A stretch of DNA of 64,000 bases from Nocardia sp. CY41 (GTDB lineage Bacteria > Actinomycetota > Actinomycetes > Mycobacteriales > Mycobacteriaceae). A program made the translations under genes and the position numbers. Location of the stretch: positions 31,788 through 95,787 of the forward strand of contig NZ_VUOS01000032.1 of assembly GCF_009829325.1 (NCBI RefSeq). The letters run 5' to 3'. Below, in pieces: positions 7,569 through 16,436 of the stretch. The notes beneath the pieces are model-generated. The model made no database searches and had not been told where the DNA came from. It saw nothing but the letters and a program-made list of their open reading frames with translations. Within the stretch, counting starts at the first letter, position 1; every line of letters begins with the position of its first letter.

Positions 7569-8958
7569 ACTGCTCGCCGCGCGGATCGCCCGGCAGGCCG
7601 TGGCGAATCCGGCCGCGACCGCGGTGATCTCGGGACGCGAACGAGTCGGCTACGAGCGGTTCTGGTCGAAGGTCCTCCGCGTCGCCGCCGGGCTCGACGG
7701 CATGCGGCGGGTGGCCGTACTCCCCACCTCCGATGTCGAATCGCTGGTCGCGGTGACGGCGGCGATGCACGCCGGAGTGAGTGTCGTGCTGCTGCATCGC
7801 CATCTGCTGCCCGCCCAGCTGAGCCGGGTGCTCGCGCTGGCCGAGCCCGTAGCCGTCGTGGCCGCGCCGCACCAGCATCGGCGGTTGCGGCGCCTGGGAT
7901 TCGAGGCGACCGTGCGGACCGCCGCGACACTGGAATCCGCTGGCTCGGTGCGGCCGGTGGATCCGGGCGCCGAGCTGCTGGTCGGGATCACCTCCGGCAC
8001 CACCGGCGAGCCGAAGCTCTTCGTGCGCGATCACCGGTCGTGGGCCGCCACGCTGGATCGCTCCGACCGCACCTTCGACATCGGCGCCGGTGATCGGGTG
8101 TCGGTACCCGGCGTGCTGGACCACACGCATTTCCTGTACGGCGCGTTGCACGCCCTGACCCGGGGCGCGACCGTCGACCTGCGGCCGGTGGCCGATGCAC
8201 TGAACGACGGAGCGACGCAGCTGTATTCGGTGCCGACGATCGCGTGGGACGTGGTGCGTGCGGGGATCGGCCCGGTCGGCAGCGTCCGGGAAGTGCTGTC
8301 CTCGGCGGCCCGGTGGCCGCGCACGGGGCGGCGAGCGTTGCAGGAGGTGCTGCCCAACGCCTCGCTCGTGCACTTCTACGGTGCGTCCGAGTTGAGCTTC
8401 GTGTCCTTCGACCGCGGGCTCGGCAGCGCCGACGAGAAGGCGGCGGGCGAACTCTTCGACGGTGTCGATGCCGACGTGCGCGACGGACTGGTGTTCGTGC
8501 GCAGTGACATGCTGTTCGACGGCTACCTCACCGCCGACGGTGTGGTCGGCGGGCCGGTCGACGGCTGGATGACCGTCGGCGACCGCGGCGAGGTGACCGG
8601 CAGGCGTCTCCGGTTGCTCGGCCGGGAGAGCGAGATGTTGATCCGGGCGGGTCTCAACGTGGAGCCGGCCGCGGTCGAAGCGGCGCTCACGGCGATACCG
8701 GGTGTCGCCGAGGCCGCCTGCATCGGCGTGCCCGACGCGCGGATGGGAGAGGCGCCCGCGGCGGCGATCGTGGTAGAGGCGAGCGCGCCGGGTGCTGAGG
8801 AGATCTGGCGGCGGCTGCGCGCGAGTCTGCCGAGCCCGAGTATGCCGGTGCAGGTTTCGATCGTGGACAGCCTGCCGCGCACGCCGCGGGGCAAGCTCGA
8901 TCGGTCGGCGCTGGCCGCGACACTGGCGGCGCAGCGCCGTGGCGGGGCCGGGCGCTGA
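7561..8958 (+). CDS. second acyl-CoA ligase (AMP-forming) of the biotin operon
   Basis: Adenylate-forming enzyme of 465 residues, full length for a YhfT-like ligase. It has the ATP loop GITSGTTGEPKLF (about residue 140), acyl-adenylate motif VHFYGASELSF, hinge region GRESEMLIRAGLNVEP, and the C-terminal catalytic lysine in PRTPRGKLDRSAL. It is clearly a different protein from the 373-residue ligase four genes upstream but shares the same class of motifs (GASELS/GSSEVS; DVRDGLVFVRS/EVRDGLLFVRS), which suggests an old duplication. Last gene of the operon; it converges on the PAP2 gene 78 bp away. Substrate unknown. Confidence 0.88.
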   Translation: MPELLAARIARQAVANPAATAVISGRERVGYERFWSKVLRVAAGLDGMRRVAVLPTSDVESLVAVTAAMHAGVSVVLLHRHLLPAQLSRVLALAEPVAVVAAPHQHRRLRRLGFEATVRTAATLESAGSVRPVDPGAELLVGITSGTTGEPKLFVRDHRSWAATLDRSDRTFDIGAGDRVSVPGVLDHTHFLYGALHALTRGATVDLRPVADALNDGATQLYSVPTIAWDVVRAGIGPVGSVREVLSSAARWPRTGRRALQEVLPNASLVHFYGASELSFVSFDRGLGSADEKAAGELFDGVDADVRDGLVFVRSDMLFDGYLTADGVVGGPVDGWMTVGDRGEVTGRRLRLLGRESEMLIRAGLNVEPAAVEAALTAIPGVAEAACIGVPDARMGEAPAAAIVVEASAPGAEEIWRRLRASLPSPSMPVQVSIVDSLPRTPRGKLDRSALAATLAAQRRGGAGR

Positions 8959-9035
8959 CCACAAGAGGCCAGTGGTCGTCGGCGGATGCCTGCGGCGCAC
9001 GCGGGATTCGTCGCGGCGCGCCGGCCGATTCGGTG

Positions 9036-10487
9036 CTATGGCATCGTGCGCAGGGAACTGTTATGCCCGCTGTCGTCATTGTGGTCCCCCGGCACGGAGC
9101 GGGTCAGCGGCTCCGGCTGGACGTCGTCACCTTCTCGCTGGACCGCCGAGTCTGCCCTCGCCGCTGTGGGCTGCACCGAGGACGAGCCGAACCACGTGGC
9201 GTAGAACGCGATAGCCAGCGCACCGAGAGCTCCGAGGATCACGATGCCGAACGGGAGGGGGTGCGCGGCCATCTGCAGGGCGAAGAACCGAATGCACAGC
9301 AGGACCCCGGTGCAGACGGCGACGCCCATGGCCACGAGGCGGACGCGCCCGCGATCCCAGCCGCGGTGCGGATCGCGCAGCGCGGATTCGACCGTCAGGC
9401 ACAACGCCGCGCCCACGACCAGGTCGACGCCGTAATGGGCGCCGAGGCCGAGCGTCGCGACAAGGGTGCACACCAGCCAGAACGCGCCGCCCCAGCGCAG
9501 CCACAGCGGGCCGCGCCGCGAGTGGATGAACAGCGACAGCGCCCAGGCGGTGTGCAGGGAAGGCATGCAGTTGCGCGGGGTGATGCCGTCGAAGCGCAGC
9601 GCCTCGATGGAGGGGGGCACCGCAGGAACGACATTCGGCCAGACGTCGACGATCTCGAAGCCCAGTCCCTGCGGTCCGTACGCGAGCACCGGCCCCACCA
9701 CCGGGAAGACCACGTACCAGATCGGCCCGACCACGCCGAGCGTGAGGAACGTTCGCACCAGGTAGTGCCGTGGCCACGCCCCGGTCGTCACGCCGCGCAA
9801 CTGCCAGGCCGCGACGAGGACGGCCGCGAGCGGGAGTTCGAAGTAGACCCAGCGCACCACGCCCGACGCCACCGGTCCCGCCGCGTCCAGTGCCTGCCCG
9901 GCCAGCCATGACGGATTGCCGAGCACGTGATCGGCGACTTGCACGTACGGATCGAGCACCATCGGGCGCGCCCACGCGGTGATGTCCAACCAGATCTCGC
10001 TGATCTTCGTCGCGCAGATCAGCAGCGCGCCGAAGGCGATGGTGCGCAACGCCGTTCGGCGGCGCTGCCCGTCCCACCGCACGAACGCCAGCACCGCCAG
10101 TGCGGTGAGCACGATGGTCGGACCGTTGCCCACAGTGAACGGCCGTCCTTCGGCCGCCCTGACCACCACGAACAGCAGGTCGATGGCGATCGCCGCGGCG
10201 ACGGCGCCGACGCGGGCGCGCACCGTGATCCCGACCAAGGCCAGCAGGAATCCGGCCCACGGTGTGGTCGCCGACTTCGGCGAACCGGCATAGTCCCGAA
10301 ACAGGCTGGTCAGCGGACCCAGCGCCCCGATGTGCGCGGCCATGAGCTCGCCGCCGACCAGCGCGAGCACGATGGCCGCGACGCCGCACCACACGATCAC
10401 CGGCCGGAACCGACGCTCCCGAAGCTCTTCGATACCCACTTGCTCGCCCGGTGGGGTCGAGCTTCCTCGCACGTCGTTCACAAGCAC
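9036..10487 (-). CDS. PAP2-family membrane phosphatase/transferase
   Basis: Integral membrane protein of up to 483 residues with about ten to twelve hydrophobic segments. The PAP2 signature is present late in the chain: RNCMPSLHTAWAL (SLH block) and LGLGAHYGVDLVVG (H-x3-D block), which form the acid phosphatase active site. Such proteins remove or transfer phosphate on lipid pyrophosphates or phosphoinositol lipids at the membrane surface; the specific lipid is unknown. The start is uncertain because several GTG codons follow within the first 20 codons and none has a strong ribosome site. The C-terminal 60 residues are polar and likely disordered. It stands alone between a convergent operon and the amidase. 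Confidence 0.82.
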   Translation of the reverse strand: MLVNDVRGSSTPPGEQVGIEELRERRFRPVIVWCGVAAIVLALVGGELMAAHIGALGPLTSLFRDYAGSPKSATTPWAGFLLALVGITVRARVGAVAAAIAIDLLFVVVRAAEGRPFTVGNGPTIVLTALAVLAFVRWDGQRRRTALRTIAFGALLICATKISEIWLDITAWARPMVLDPYVQVADHVLGNPSWLAGQALDAAGPVASGVVRWVYFELPLAAVLVAAWQLRGVTTGAWPRHYLVRTFLTLGVVGPIWYVVFPVVGPVLAYGPQGLGFEIVDVWPNVVPAVPPSIEALRFDGITPRNCMPSLHTAWALSLFIHSRRGPLWLRWGGAFWLVCTLVATLGLGAHYGVDLVVGAALCLTVESALRDPHRGWDRGRVRLVAMGVAVCTGVLLCIRFFALQMAAHPLPFGIVILGALGALAIAFYATWFGSSSVQPTAARADSAVQREGDDVQPEPLTRSVPGDHNDDSGHNSSLRTMP

Positions 10488-10667
10488 CGAGACATCGTAA
10501 ACACGACATTAACGGCGCATGTACGGGGAGATGGCCGAGCGAGCGGTGCCGCGGCGGATGACACGGAACATGCCACCGGTTGAGCCGAACTCGCTCGAGG
10601 CCGATACGTTCTCGTGGGTCGGTGCGCGCGCCGCGCCCGTTCGCCGCCCGCCCGGTGTAGCGGTCTG

Positions 10668-12038
10668 TTACCGCAGTGCCGCGTCGTCGAGGGGAGCGTG
10701 CCGTCGCCAGGGACGGATCCGCTCCAGTTGCGCGGCGACCGCCAGCAGCGTGGTCTCACCGCCGGGCGCCGCGGCGAGTTGTACGCCGATGGGCAGGCCG
10801 GTGTCGGACTGCCCGGCGGGAACGGAGATCGCCGGATAGCGGACGGTGTTGAACGGCGGGGTGAACGGGATGAAGCGCGGCACGTCGAGCAGGGTCCGCA
10901 GAAATCCTTGCCCGGCAAAGGCTCCGACCTGCACCGGCGGTGTGGCCAGCGTGGGTGTGAGCAGTAGATCATGCTCGGTGAACCAGGCGGCGAATCGCTC
11001 GGCCTGCCGTGCCGGGGGAGCATCCGGCACCCGGCGCACCCTGGTGATCACCCGTCCGGCCCTGGCCACTTTGCGGGTCAGCGGTTCCAGCAGGTCCGTG
11101 CTCAGATTCGTGGTGTCCTCGGCGACGCCGGCGAAGTAGCGCGCCAGGAAGCCGAGCGCGTCCTGCGGCCGCCACGGCGGCGGCGCCTCGGTGACGGTAT
11201 GGCCCGCTTCGCGCAGCGCCTCGGCCGCGGCCTGCATCGCCGAACGCACCTGAGGGTCGACGGCCGCGCCGAGCACCGGTGGCCGGGTGGTCATGCCGAT
11301 CCGCAGCGGCCGCTCGGGTGTGGCCGGGGCGCGGTAACGTTCGTCGGCCGCTAGCACAGCGAGGAGCAGGGCCGCGTCGGACACCGTGGTCGCCAGCGGG
11401 CCGAAGGTGGAGATGCCCAGCCAATTCGAGCCGAGCTCGGCCGGGCGTGGCAGCACGCCGTCACCCGGTTTCAGGCCGACGAGCCCGCAGCAGGACGACG
11501 GGATGCGGATCGACCCGCCGCCGTCGGAACCGATTGCCAGCGCGGCCATTCCGGCGGCCACCGCGGCGGCGCCACCACCGGTGGATCCGCCGGGTGTGTG
11601 CGCGAGGTGCCACGGATTGCGGGTGACGCCGTGCGCGGCGCTCTCGGTGACCGGCCATTGGCACAGCTCCGGCACATTCGTCTTGCCGATCAGCAGCGCG
11701 CCCGCGGCGCGCAACCGGCCGACCAGCTCGCTGTCGGAGTCGGCGGCGGTCTGCCGCGCCGCGCGCGATCCGTTGCCGGTCACGCAACCGGCGAGGTCGA
11801 GATTGTCCTTCACCGCCACCGGAACTCCGGCCAGCGGGAGGTCGCGAAGATCGCCGCGGGTGGCCAGCGCACGAGCTTCGTGACGGACCTGCTCGTGCCG
11901 CACGATGCGGAAGGCGTTGATCCGTGCGTCGAGGGCCGCGATGCGGGCCAGGTGCTCATCGGCCACTTCGAGCGGGGACACCGTCCGGCTCCGGACTCCC
12001 GCCGCGATCTCGGCCGCAGGCGCGCCCGCCCATGTCAT
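10668..12038 (-). CDS. amidase-signature hydrolase
   Basis: Amidase-signature enzyme of 456 residues. The Ser-cisSer-Lys machinery is visible: the lysine in PVAVKDNLDLAG (about residue 77), the Gly/Ser block TPGGSTGGGAAAVAAG (about 150) and the nucleophile region GSDGGGSIRIPSSCCG (about 174). The second serine of the usual GGSSGG block is a threonine here, a tolerated variant. The protein would hydrolyse an amide, or possibly act like an indoleacetamide or acylamidase; the substrate is not readable. The ATG is preceded by GAGGAG. It follows the PucR-type regulator on the same strand after 192 bp, so co-regulation is possible but not shown. Confidence 0.88.
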   Translation of the reverse strand: MTWAGAPAAEIAAGVRSRTVSPLEVADEHLARIAALDARINAFRIVRHEQVRHEARALATRGDLRDLPLAGVPVAVKDNLDLAGCVTGNGSRAARQTAADSDSELVGRLRAAGALLIGKTNVPELCQWPVTESAAHGVTRNPWHLAHTPGGSTGGGAAAVAAGMAALAIGSDGGGSIRIPSSCCGLVGLKPGDGVLPRPAELGSNWLGISTFGPLATTVSDAALLLAVLAADERYRAPATPERPLRIGMTTRPPVLGAAVDPQVRSAMQAAAEALREAGHTVTEAPPPWRPQDALGFLARYFAGVAEDTTNLSTDLLEPLTRKVARAGRVITRVRRVPDAPPARQAERFAAWFTEHDLLLTPTLATPPVQVGAFAGQGFLRTLLDVPRFIPFTPPFNTVRYPAISVPAGQSDTGLPIGVQLAAAPGGETTLLAVAAQLERIRPWRRHAPLDDAALR

Positions 12039-12230
12039 CGCTGTCTCCTCGGTACCTCAGGTCGCGACGACCGACGCTGCACGCTGACCGGCCTTCGGGA
12101 CTCGCCGCTCACGGTAATCGTCGGCGTGGTCGGCCACAATGACCAGCCGCCGTTCCCGGGCATGGGAACGAGCGGCACGCGGTCCCGCCGCGCTGTCGGC
12201 GGAGGGGACGGGGACCTGCTCGACGAGCGG

Positions 12231-13451
12231 TCAGGTCGTGCGATACGTGCGGGCCACCAGCGCCGAGCGCAGATACCACAAGCCCGACGGCTGGGACGGG
12301 TCGAATCCGGTGAGCTGTCCGATCCGCTTGAGCCGGTAGTCCACGGTATTGGTGTGCACGTGCAGCACGCGTGCCGTGCGCTGCCGGTTGAGGTTGTTGG
12401 CGATGTGCCGTTGCAGTGTCTCCAGCAGTTCGGGGTGCGCGTCCAGTGGGTCCAGCAGCGAGCCGAGATACTCGCGGCCCGGCCCCGGTCTGGTGAGTTG
12501 GTATTCCAGCGCCAGCTCGTCGAAGCGGTAGAGCCCGGCCACGGCCTGCAATCGCTGCACCATGTCGAGCAGTTCGTGGGCTTGGTCGGCGGCGGTGGGG
12601 ATCTTCTCGGGCGTCGCCTCGACCATGGTCGCGGTGACGCCCACCTGCGCGGCATGCGACAGCTGGGTGACCAGCATGTCCAGCTGCTCGTTGTCCAGGT
12701 GGCCGGACGGGATGAGGACCGTGCCGCCGTCCACGCTCAGCAGCGACAGCGCGGCCTCGCCGCAGCGCGTGGCGAGCTCGGCCTGGACCCGGCGCAGTTT
12801 CCGGCGGGCGACGACCTTGCCGTCCACCATCGGGTTGCGTTCCTCGCGATGCGGCGGAATCGCCACGGCCAGAACAACATACGAGGACGCGATGGCGATG
12901 CCGCATTCGCGGGCCATGGTGGAGGTGCTGTGGCCGCCCAATAGCGCGGAGGTCAGCGTGTGCACGGCGGTGTGGTGCTCGCTGACCACCGCGCGCAACT
13001 CCCGGACGTAGGCCATCGAGACCGCCGAGTTGATCATGTCGAGCATCTCGACGACCATCTTTGCGCCGTCGACGAGGTCGTCGTAGTCCTTCATCGTCGC
13101 GTCGGACACCACCAGTTCGAGGCCCATCTTGAAGCCTTCGTGGATCGAGTGGTGGATGGTGTCGATCGGCACCCCCTCGCGCGCCCATCCCGCGGCGGCG
13201 TCGCCGAGCCGTTGGAGTTTCTCCGGGAGGTCCTTTCCGTCGAGCATGCTCACCGCCAGTTCCAGGCAGACCCGGGTGATGGTGGTGACGTCTCCGGCGA
13301 TCGCGTCACCCGGTAGGGTGCCGCAGGGGATGACGTTCTCGACGAAGTGCCCGACCATCTGACGCGATAGTCCGCGAACGTCCTTCAGCGGGGACGACAT
13401 CGGCTTCCCCGACAGGCTCAGGCTCTGCCGGGCCGAACTGTCGACGGACAT
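12231..13451 (-). CDS. PucR/CdaR-type helix-turn-helix regulator
   Basis: Regulator of 406 residues. The C-terminal 55 residues (HIANNLNRQRTARVLHVHTN followed by TVDYRLKRIGQLTG) are the PucR-type winged HTH, which binds DNA. The middle contains a GGDEF-like/CdaR sensory region and the N-terminal half is helical. The longer frame would start 13 residues earlier, but the ATG at 13451 has an AAGGGAG ribosome site eight bases upstream. The target is unknown. The candidate is the downstream amidase or its own promoter, since a set of GTGAG repeats and a perfect TGTGAGCGCTCACA palindrome lie just upstream. Confidence 0.85.
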   Translation of the reverse strand: MSVDSSARQSLSLSGKPMSSPLKDVRGLSRQMVGHFVENVIPCGTLPGDAIAGDVTTITRVCLELAVSMLDGKDLPEKLQRLGDAAAGWAREGVPIDTIHHSIHEGFKMGLELVVSDATMKDYDDLVDGAKMVVEMLDMINSAVSMAYVRELRAVVSEHHTAVHTLTSALLGGHSTSTMARECGIAIASSYVVLAVAIPPHREERNPMVDGKVVARRKLRRVQAELATRCGEAALSLLSVDGGTVLIPSGHLDNEQLDMLVTQLSHAAQVGVTATMVEATPEKIPTAADQAHELLDMVQRLQAVAGLYRFDELALEYQLTRPGPGREYLGSLLDPLDAHPELLETLQRHIANNLNRQRTARVLHVHTNTVDYRLKRIGQLTGFDPSQPSGLWYLRSALVARTYRTT

Positions 13452-13537
13452 TGGCGACTCCCTTCCGCCCACGATTGCTGTGCAGCGCATTCACACTAAT
13501 CGGTCGATCTCTTTCGCGGACCCGATCGACGGGTTCT

Positions 13538-13583
13538 GTGAGAGCAGGTGAGAGCGGTCGAGACGCGCTTGTGAGCGCTCACA
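13538..13583. promoter_or_regulatory. GTGAGMGC direct repeats and a lac-operator-like palindrome
   Basis: Two GTGAGAGC copies (13538-13545, 13548-13555) are 10 bp apart. A third copy, GTGAGCGC at 13571-13578, is part of the perfect palindrome TGTGAGCGCTCACA (13570-13583). The spacings, about one and two helical turns, suggest one protein binding one DNA face. The cluster lies in the 383 bp gap between the PucR-type gene and the HAD gene. No other gene is visible in this gap. Confidence 0.5.
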
Positions 13584-13834
13584 GCAGCTGGACATGTGAC
13601 CGGTTTCTGGGCGGTCGGCACACCGCGAGGTCGGAGTCACCGGCCTGGCGTTCCGGGGCCGGTTCGTTGTTGCCGCGAGGCGCGGGCGACATGCCGGTAG
13701 GATCACCCGCGCCGGCCATGGCCATGTAACCAGGGTCTTGTCCGGCACGTGTCGTGTCCCGGATGGTGTGCAGTGCCCGTCCGCCGCGCACGCCACGGCG
13801 GAAGGCAGTGATGGCGCGACGATAGGGGCAGGCG

Positions 13835-14311
13835 ATGGCACCGGCTCTGAGATGTCTTGTCTGGGAATTGGACAACACCTTGTGGGACGGCGCCGTGTGC
13901 GACGCGACCGTCGGCGCGTTGCGGCCGGCCGCGCTTCGGACTCTGCGCGTGCTCAGCGAGCGAGGGATCTGGCATGCCGTGGCGAGCCGCGGCGAGCGTG
14001 AGTGGACGCTGGACAAGTTGTACCGGCACGGCGTCTACGAGATGTTCTCGGCCGTCGAGATCGGTTGGGGCCCGAAGTCTTCGGCGATCGTGCGGATCGC
14101 GCGCACGCTCGGCCTCGGCATCGACACGATCGGATTCATCGACGACGAGCCGGTGGAGCGCGCCGAGGTGGCCCGAGCGCTGCCCAACGTGCGCTGCTAC
14201 GCCGCCCGCAATGCCGACGTCCTTCCGGTGCTCCCCGATTTCCGTCCCGTGTTGCGCACCGGGCCCGCCCCCACGCCGCCGCTCGGCTTCGCCCGGGTGC
14301 CCGCGCGCTGA
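13835..14311 (+). CDS. HAD-IIIC/FkbH-like phosphatase domain protein with altered nucleophile
   Basis: The 158-residue protein matches the HAD-IIIC fold: CLVWELDNTLWDG at the N-terminus, ASRGE (motif II-like), and GFIDDEPVERAEVA (motif III/IV acidic pair). In this family motif I reads D-x-D-N-T-L-W and the first Asp is the phosphorylated nucleophile; here it is Glu (codon GAA), so classical phosphatase activity is doubtful. The downstream lysine lies in WGPKSSAI. Related domains load glyceryl or methoxymalonyl units in polyketide pathways, but no such pathway is nearby. It lies 160 bp before the AraC gene on the same strand. Confidence 0.75.
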   Translation: MAPALRCLVWELDNTLWDGAVCDATVGALRPAALRTLRVLSERGIWHAVASRGEREWTLDKLYRHGVYEMFSAVEIGWGPKSSAIVRIARTLGLGIDTIGFIDDEPVERAEVARALPNVRCYAARNADVLPVLPDFRPVLRTGPAPTPPLGFARVPAR

Positions 14312-14471
14312 TCTTCCGGCGAGTACTCGACCTGCGTCGTGCCAGCGGAATCCGGCGTCGGTGCTGGGCCCATGGCCCAGGCTTCCCAACGGCGCGAGTA
14401 TTCCGCCGGAGCCGTATCGTCTTGGTGGACAATACGGTGTCGATGAAATCGGGCGGCGATAGGTTGTCACC

Positions 14472-15437
14472 ATGCAGTGCTACGGCGTGACCGCCAACGA
14501 TGCGGATTCGTGGACCGCGATCGCCAACAGCTTCGTTCCGATGGACTACCGCTACGGCGATCCCGAACGCTGGTATTCGGGCCTGACGGTGCAGGAATCG
14601 GCCTCCTATCGGTTGTTGCGCTGGGAACAGCGCGGTACGAGCACCTCCTACCGCACCCGGACGAACATCCGCCGTGGTCCGTGCGACGACTTCTATTGGG
14701 TGGTGGTCCCCGAGCGGGGCGTGTACTCGGTGCGCTATCGCGGCGAGGAGACGCGAGCGCAACCCCATCAGGCGGCGGTGACCGCCCTCGACGACCTGTG
14801 CCAGATCCATATCCCGCTGTTGTCGGCCTACGCGATCCAGCTGCCCCGGGCCGAACTCGACCATCGCGCCGGACCGCTCGCCGAGCGCGGCATGACGATC
14901 GATCTGAATTCCGGACTCGGCCGGATCACTCAGGCCATGATCCGCAGCACGCACGCCGAGCAATCGAATCTGTCGGATCGCGAGTTCAACGCCGTCTGCG
15001 ACCGGATCGCCGAGTTGCTGAGCCTGATGTCGCTGGGCGACACCGAACCGCAGCGTACCCACCACGCCCACGTCGTCGCGCAGATCCGGCAGTTCGTGCG
15101 AGCCAACGTCGGCCGGGGCGACGTGCGGCTGCCCGCGGTGGCGCACGCGCTGGGCTGGTCGCCTCGGCAGCTGCGCTCGGTCCTGCAACAAGCCGGCACC
15201 ACCTTCCGCGACGTGCGCCGGGAGGAGGCGTTGCGCGCCGCGCGCGCTCTGCTCGAGGATCCGGCCCGGGAGGACGATCCCATCCGCGAGCTGGCGGTCC
15301 GCGCCGGATTCACCCCGGCCTGGTTCTCCGCGGCGTTCAAGGCGCGCTTCGGCGAGACGCCGCGAGAATTCCGGCGGCGCAGATCGGCGGAGCGCGCGGA
15401 GCCGGGCGAGACGCGGGAGCCGGTGCCGTCGCCCTGA
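14472..15437 (+). CDS. AraC-family transcriptional regulator
   Basis: A 321-residue regulator with an N-terminal AraC-binding-like beta domain (AraC_binding_2 type, residues about 20-180) and a C-terminal double HTH. HTH one is VRLPAVAHALGWSPRQLRSV, HTH two is PIRELAVRAGFTPAWFSAAF, and the ending KARFGETPREFRRR is the family signature. It probably activates a promoter in response to a small molecule; no effector or target is evident. It converges on the ECF41 sigma gene, leaving only 15 bp. ATG start without a strong ribosome site. Confidence 0.88.
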   Translation: MQCYGVTANDADSWTAIANSFVPMDYRYGDPERWYSGLTVQESASYRLLRWEQRGTSTSYRTRTNIRRGPCDDFYWVVVPERGVYSVRYRGEETRAQPHQAAVTALDDLCQIHIPLLSAYAIQLPRAELDHRAGPLAERGMTIDLNSGLGRITQAMIRSTHAEQSNLSDREFNAVCDRIAELLSLMSLGDTEPQRTHHAHVVAQIRQFVRANVGRGDVRLPAVAHALGWSPRQLRSVLQQAGTTFRDVRREEALRAARALLEDPAREDDPIRELAVRAGFTPAWFSAAFKARFGETPREFRRRRSAERAEPGETREPVPSP

Positions 15438-15452
15438 GCGGGCGCCGCGAAA

Positions 15453-16331
15453 CTACCCGGGCAGCAGTGCGATCCGGAGATCGAGCAGCCGGGACGGGTC
15501 GGCGATCACGCGGTATCCCGCCACCCGGTCGTCGCGCACCGTGACGGTGAGCGCCAGGCGCAGTCTGCCGTGCGGGGCGACCACGATGCCCGGTCGACCG
15601 TCCACCAGCGCGAGCGCCGCCACCTGCGCCCGCCGCCGCAACAGCACGGTTTCCCCGGCCACCGAGGCCGCGCCGCGCACTGTCGTGGCCACTCCGGCGG
15701 GAAGCGCGGCCGCGTCGGCCGTGCGGACCACGCCGGGTGCGAGGACTGCCAGGAGCCCCTGGAGGTCGCCGCTACGCGCCGCGCCGAGAAAGGCGTCCAC
15801 GACATCCCGCTGCGCGGTGAGTGCCGGTGCGGCCGCGGCATCGACACCACGCACACGGTGGCGGGCGCGGCTGGCCAGTTTTTTGGTGGTCGGCGTCGTG
15901 CGACCGACGATCGGCCCGATCTCGTCGAACGGCACCGCGAACAGGTCGTGCAGCACGAACGCCACCCGCTCGTCGGGGCCGAGCCGGTCCAGCACCACCA
16001 GCAGCGCCCGGCCGACCGACTCGATGAGTACCGCCTCCTGCTCCGGTTCGTTCTCCTCGCCCCCGTCGTCGAGCCGGGGCGGGTGGCCGAGCGGTTCCTC
16101 GCGCCGCGCCGACCTGGCGCGCAGTATGTCCAGGCAGATACGGGACACGACGGTGGTGAGCCAGCCCGGCAGGTTGCGTACGTCTTCGGCATCGTGGCGG
16201 GCCAGCCGCAGCCAGGTCTCCTGCACCGCGTCGTCGGCCTCGCTCGGTGAGCCGAGCATGCGGTAGGCGACCGCGTGCAGGTGGGCGCGCTGCGCCTCGA
16301 ATTCGCGCACCAAGCCGTCTTCGCTGGGCAT
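15453..16331 (-). CDS. ECF41-family RNA polymerase sigma factor (SigJ-like)
   Basis: Sigma factor of 292 residues. Region 2 reads LHAVAYRMLGSPSEADDAVQ followed by ETWLRLAR (about 17-44); region 4 contains FAVPFDEIGPIVGRTTPTTK (about 150-170). The C-terminal third (about 190-292) is a SnoaL-like extension, the hallmark of ECF41, which replaces an anti-sigma factor by controlling the sigma internally. The usual NPxKL block near the end appears as DPSRL. ECF41 genes typically sit beside a DoxX, CMD or oxidoreductase target; here the divergent DoxX-like gene fits. Confidence 0.9.
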   Translation of the reverse strand: MPSEDGLVREFEAQRAHLHAVAYRMLGSPSEADDAVQETWLRLARHDAEDVRNLPGWLTTVVSRICLDILRARSARREEPLGHPPRLDDGGEENEPEQEAVLIESVGRALLVVLDRLGPDERVAFVLHDLFAVPFDEIGPIVGRTTPTTKKLASRARHRVRGVDAAAAPALTAQRDVVDAFLGAARSGDLQGLLAVLAPGVVRTADAAALPAGVATTVRGAASVAGETVLLRRRAQVAALALVDGRPGIVVAPHGRLRLALTVTVRDDRVAGYRVIADPSRLLDLRIALLPG

Positions 16332-16373
16332 CGGTCACCTTTCCGCTCCGGGGTCCGTCATCGGGATGACGGA

Positions 16374-16400
16374 TTCGACAGCTCACAGGTGACCGGCGTC
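16374..16400 (+). promoter_or_regulatory. predicted ECF41 promoter of the DoxX-like gene
   Basis: TTCGACA (16374-16380) and CGTC (16397-16400) are separated by exactly 16 bp. The published ECF41 promoter, from memory, is TGTCACA-N16-CGTC. The -10 element lies 37 bp before the DoxX start. The second ECF41 locus in this window has the same spacing. Confidence 0.6.
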
Positions 16401-16436
16401 CGGACCGGGTGCGGCCACCGACGAAAGGGTATTGCC

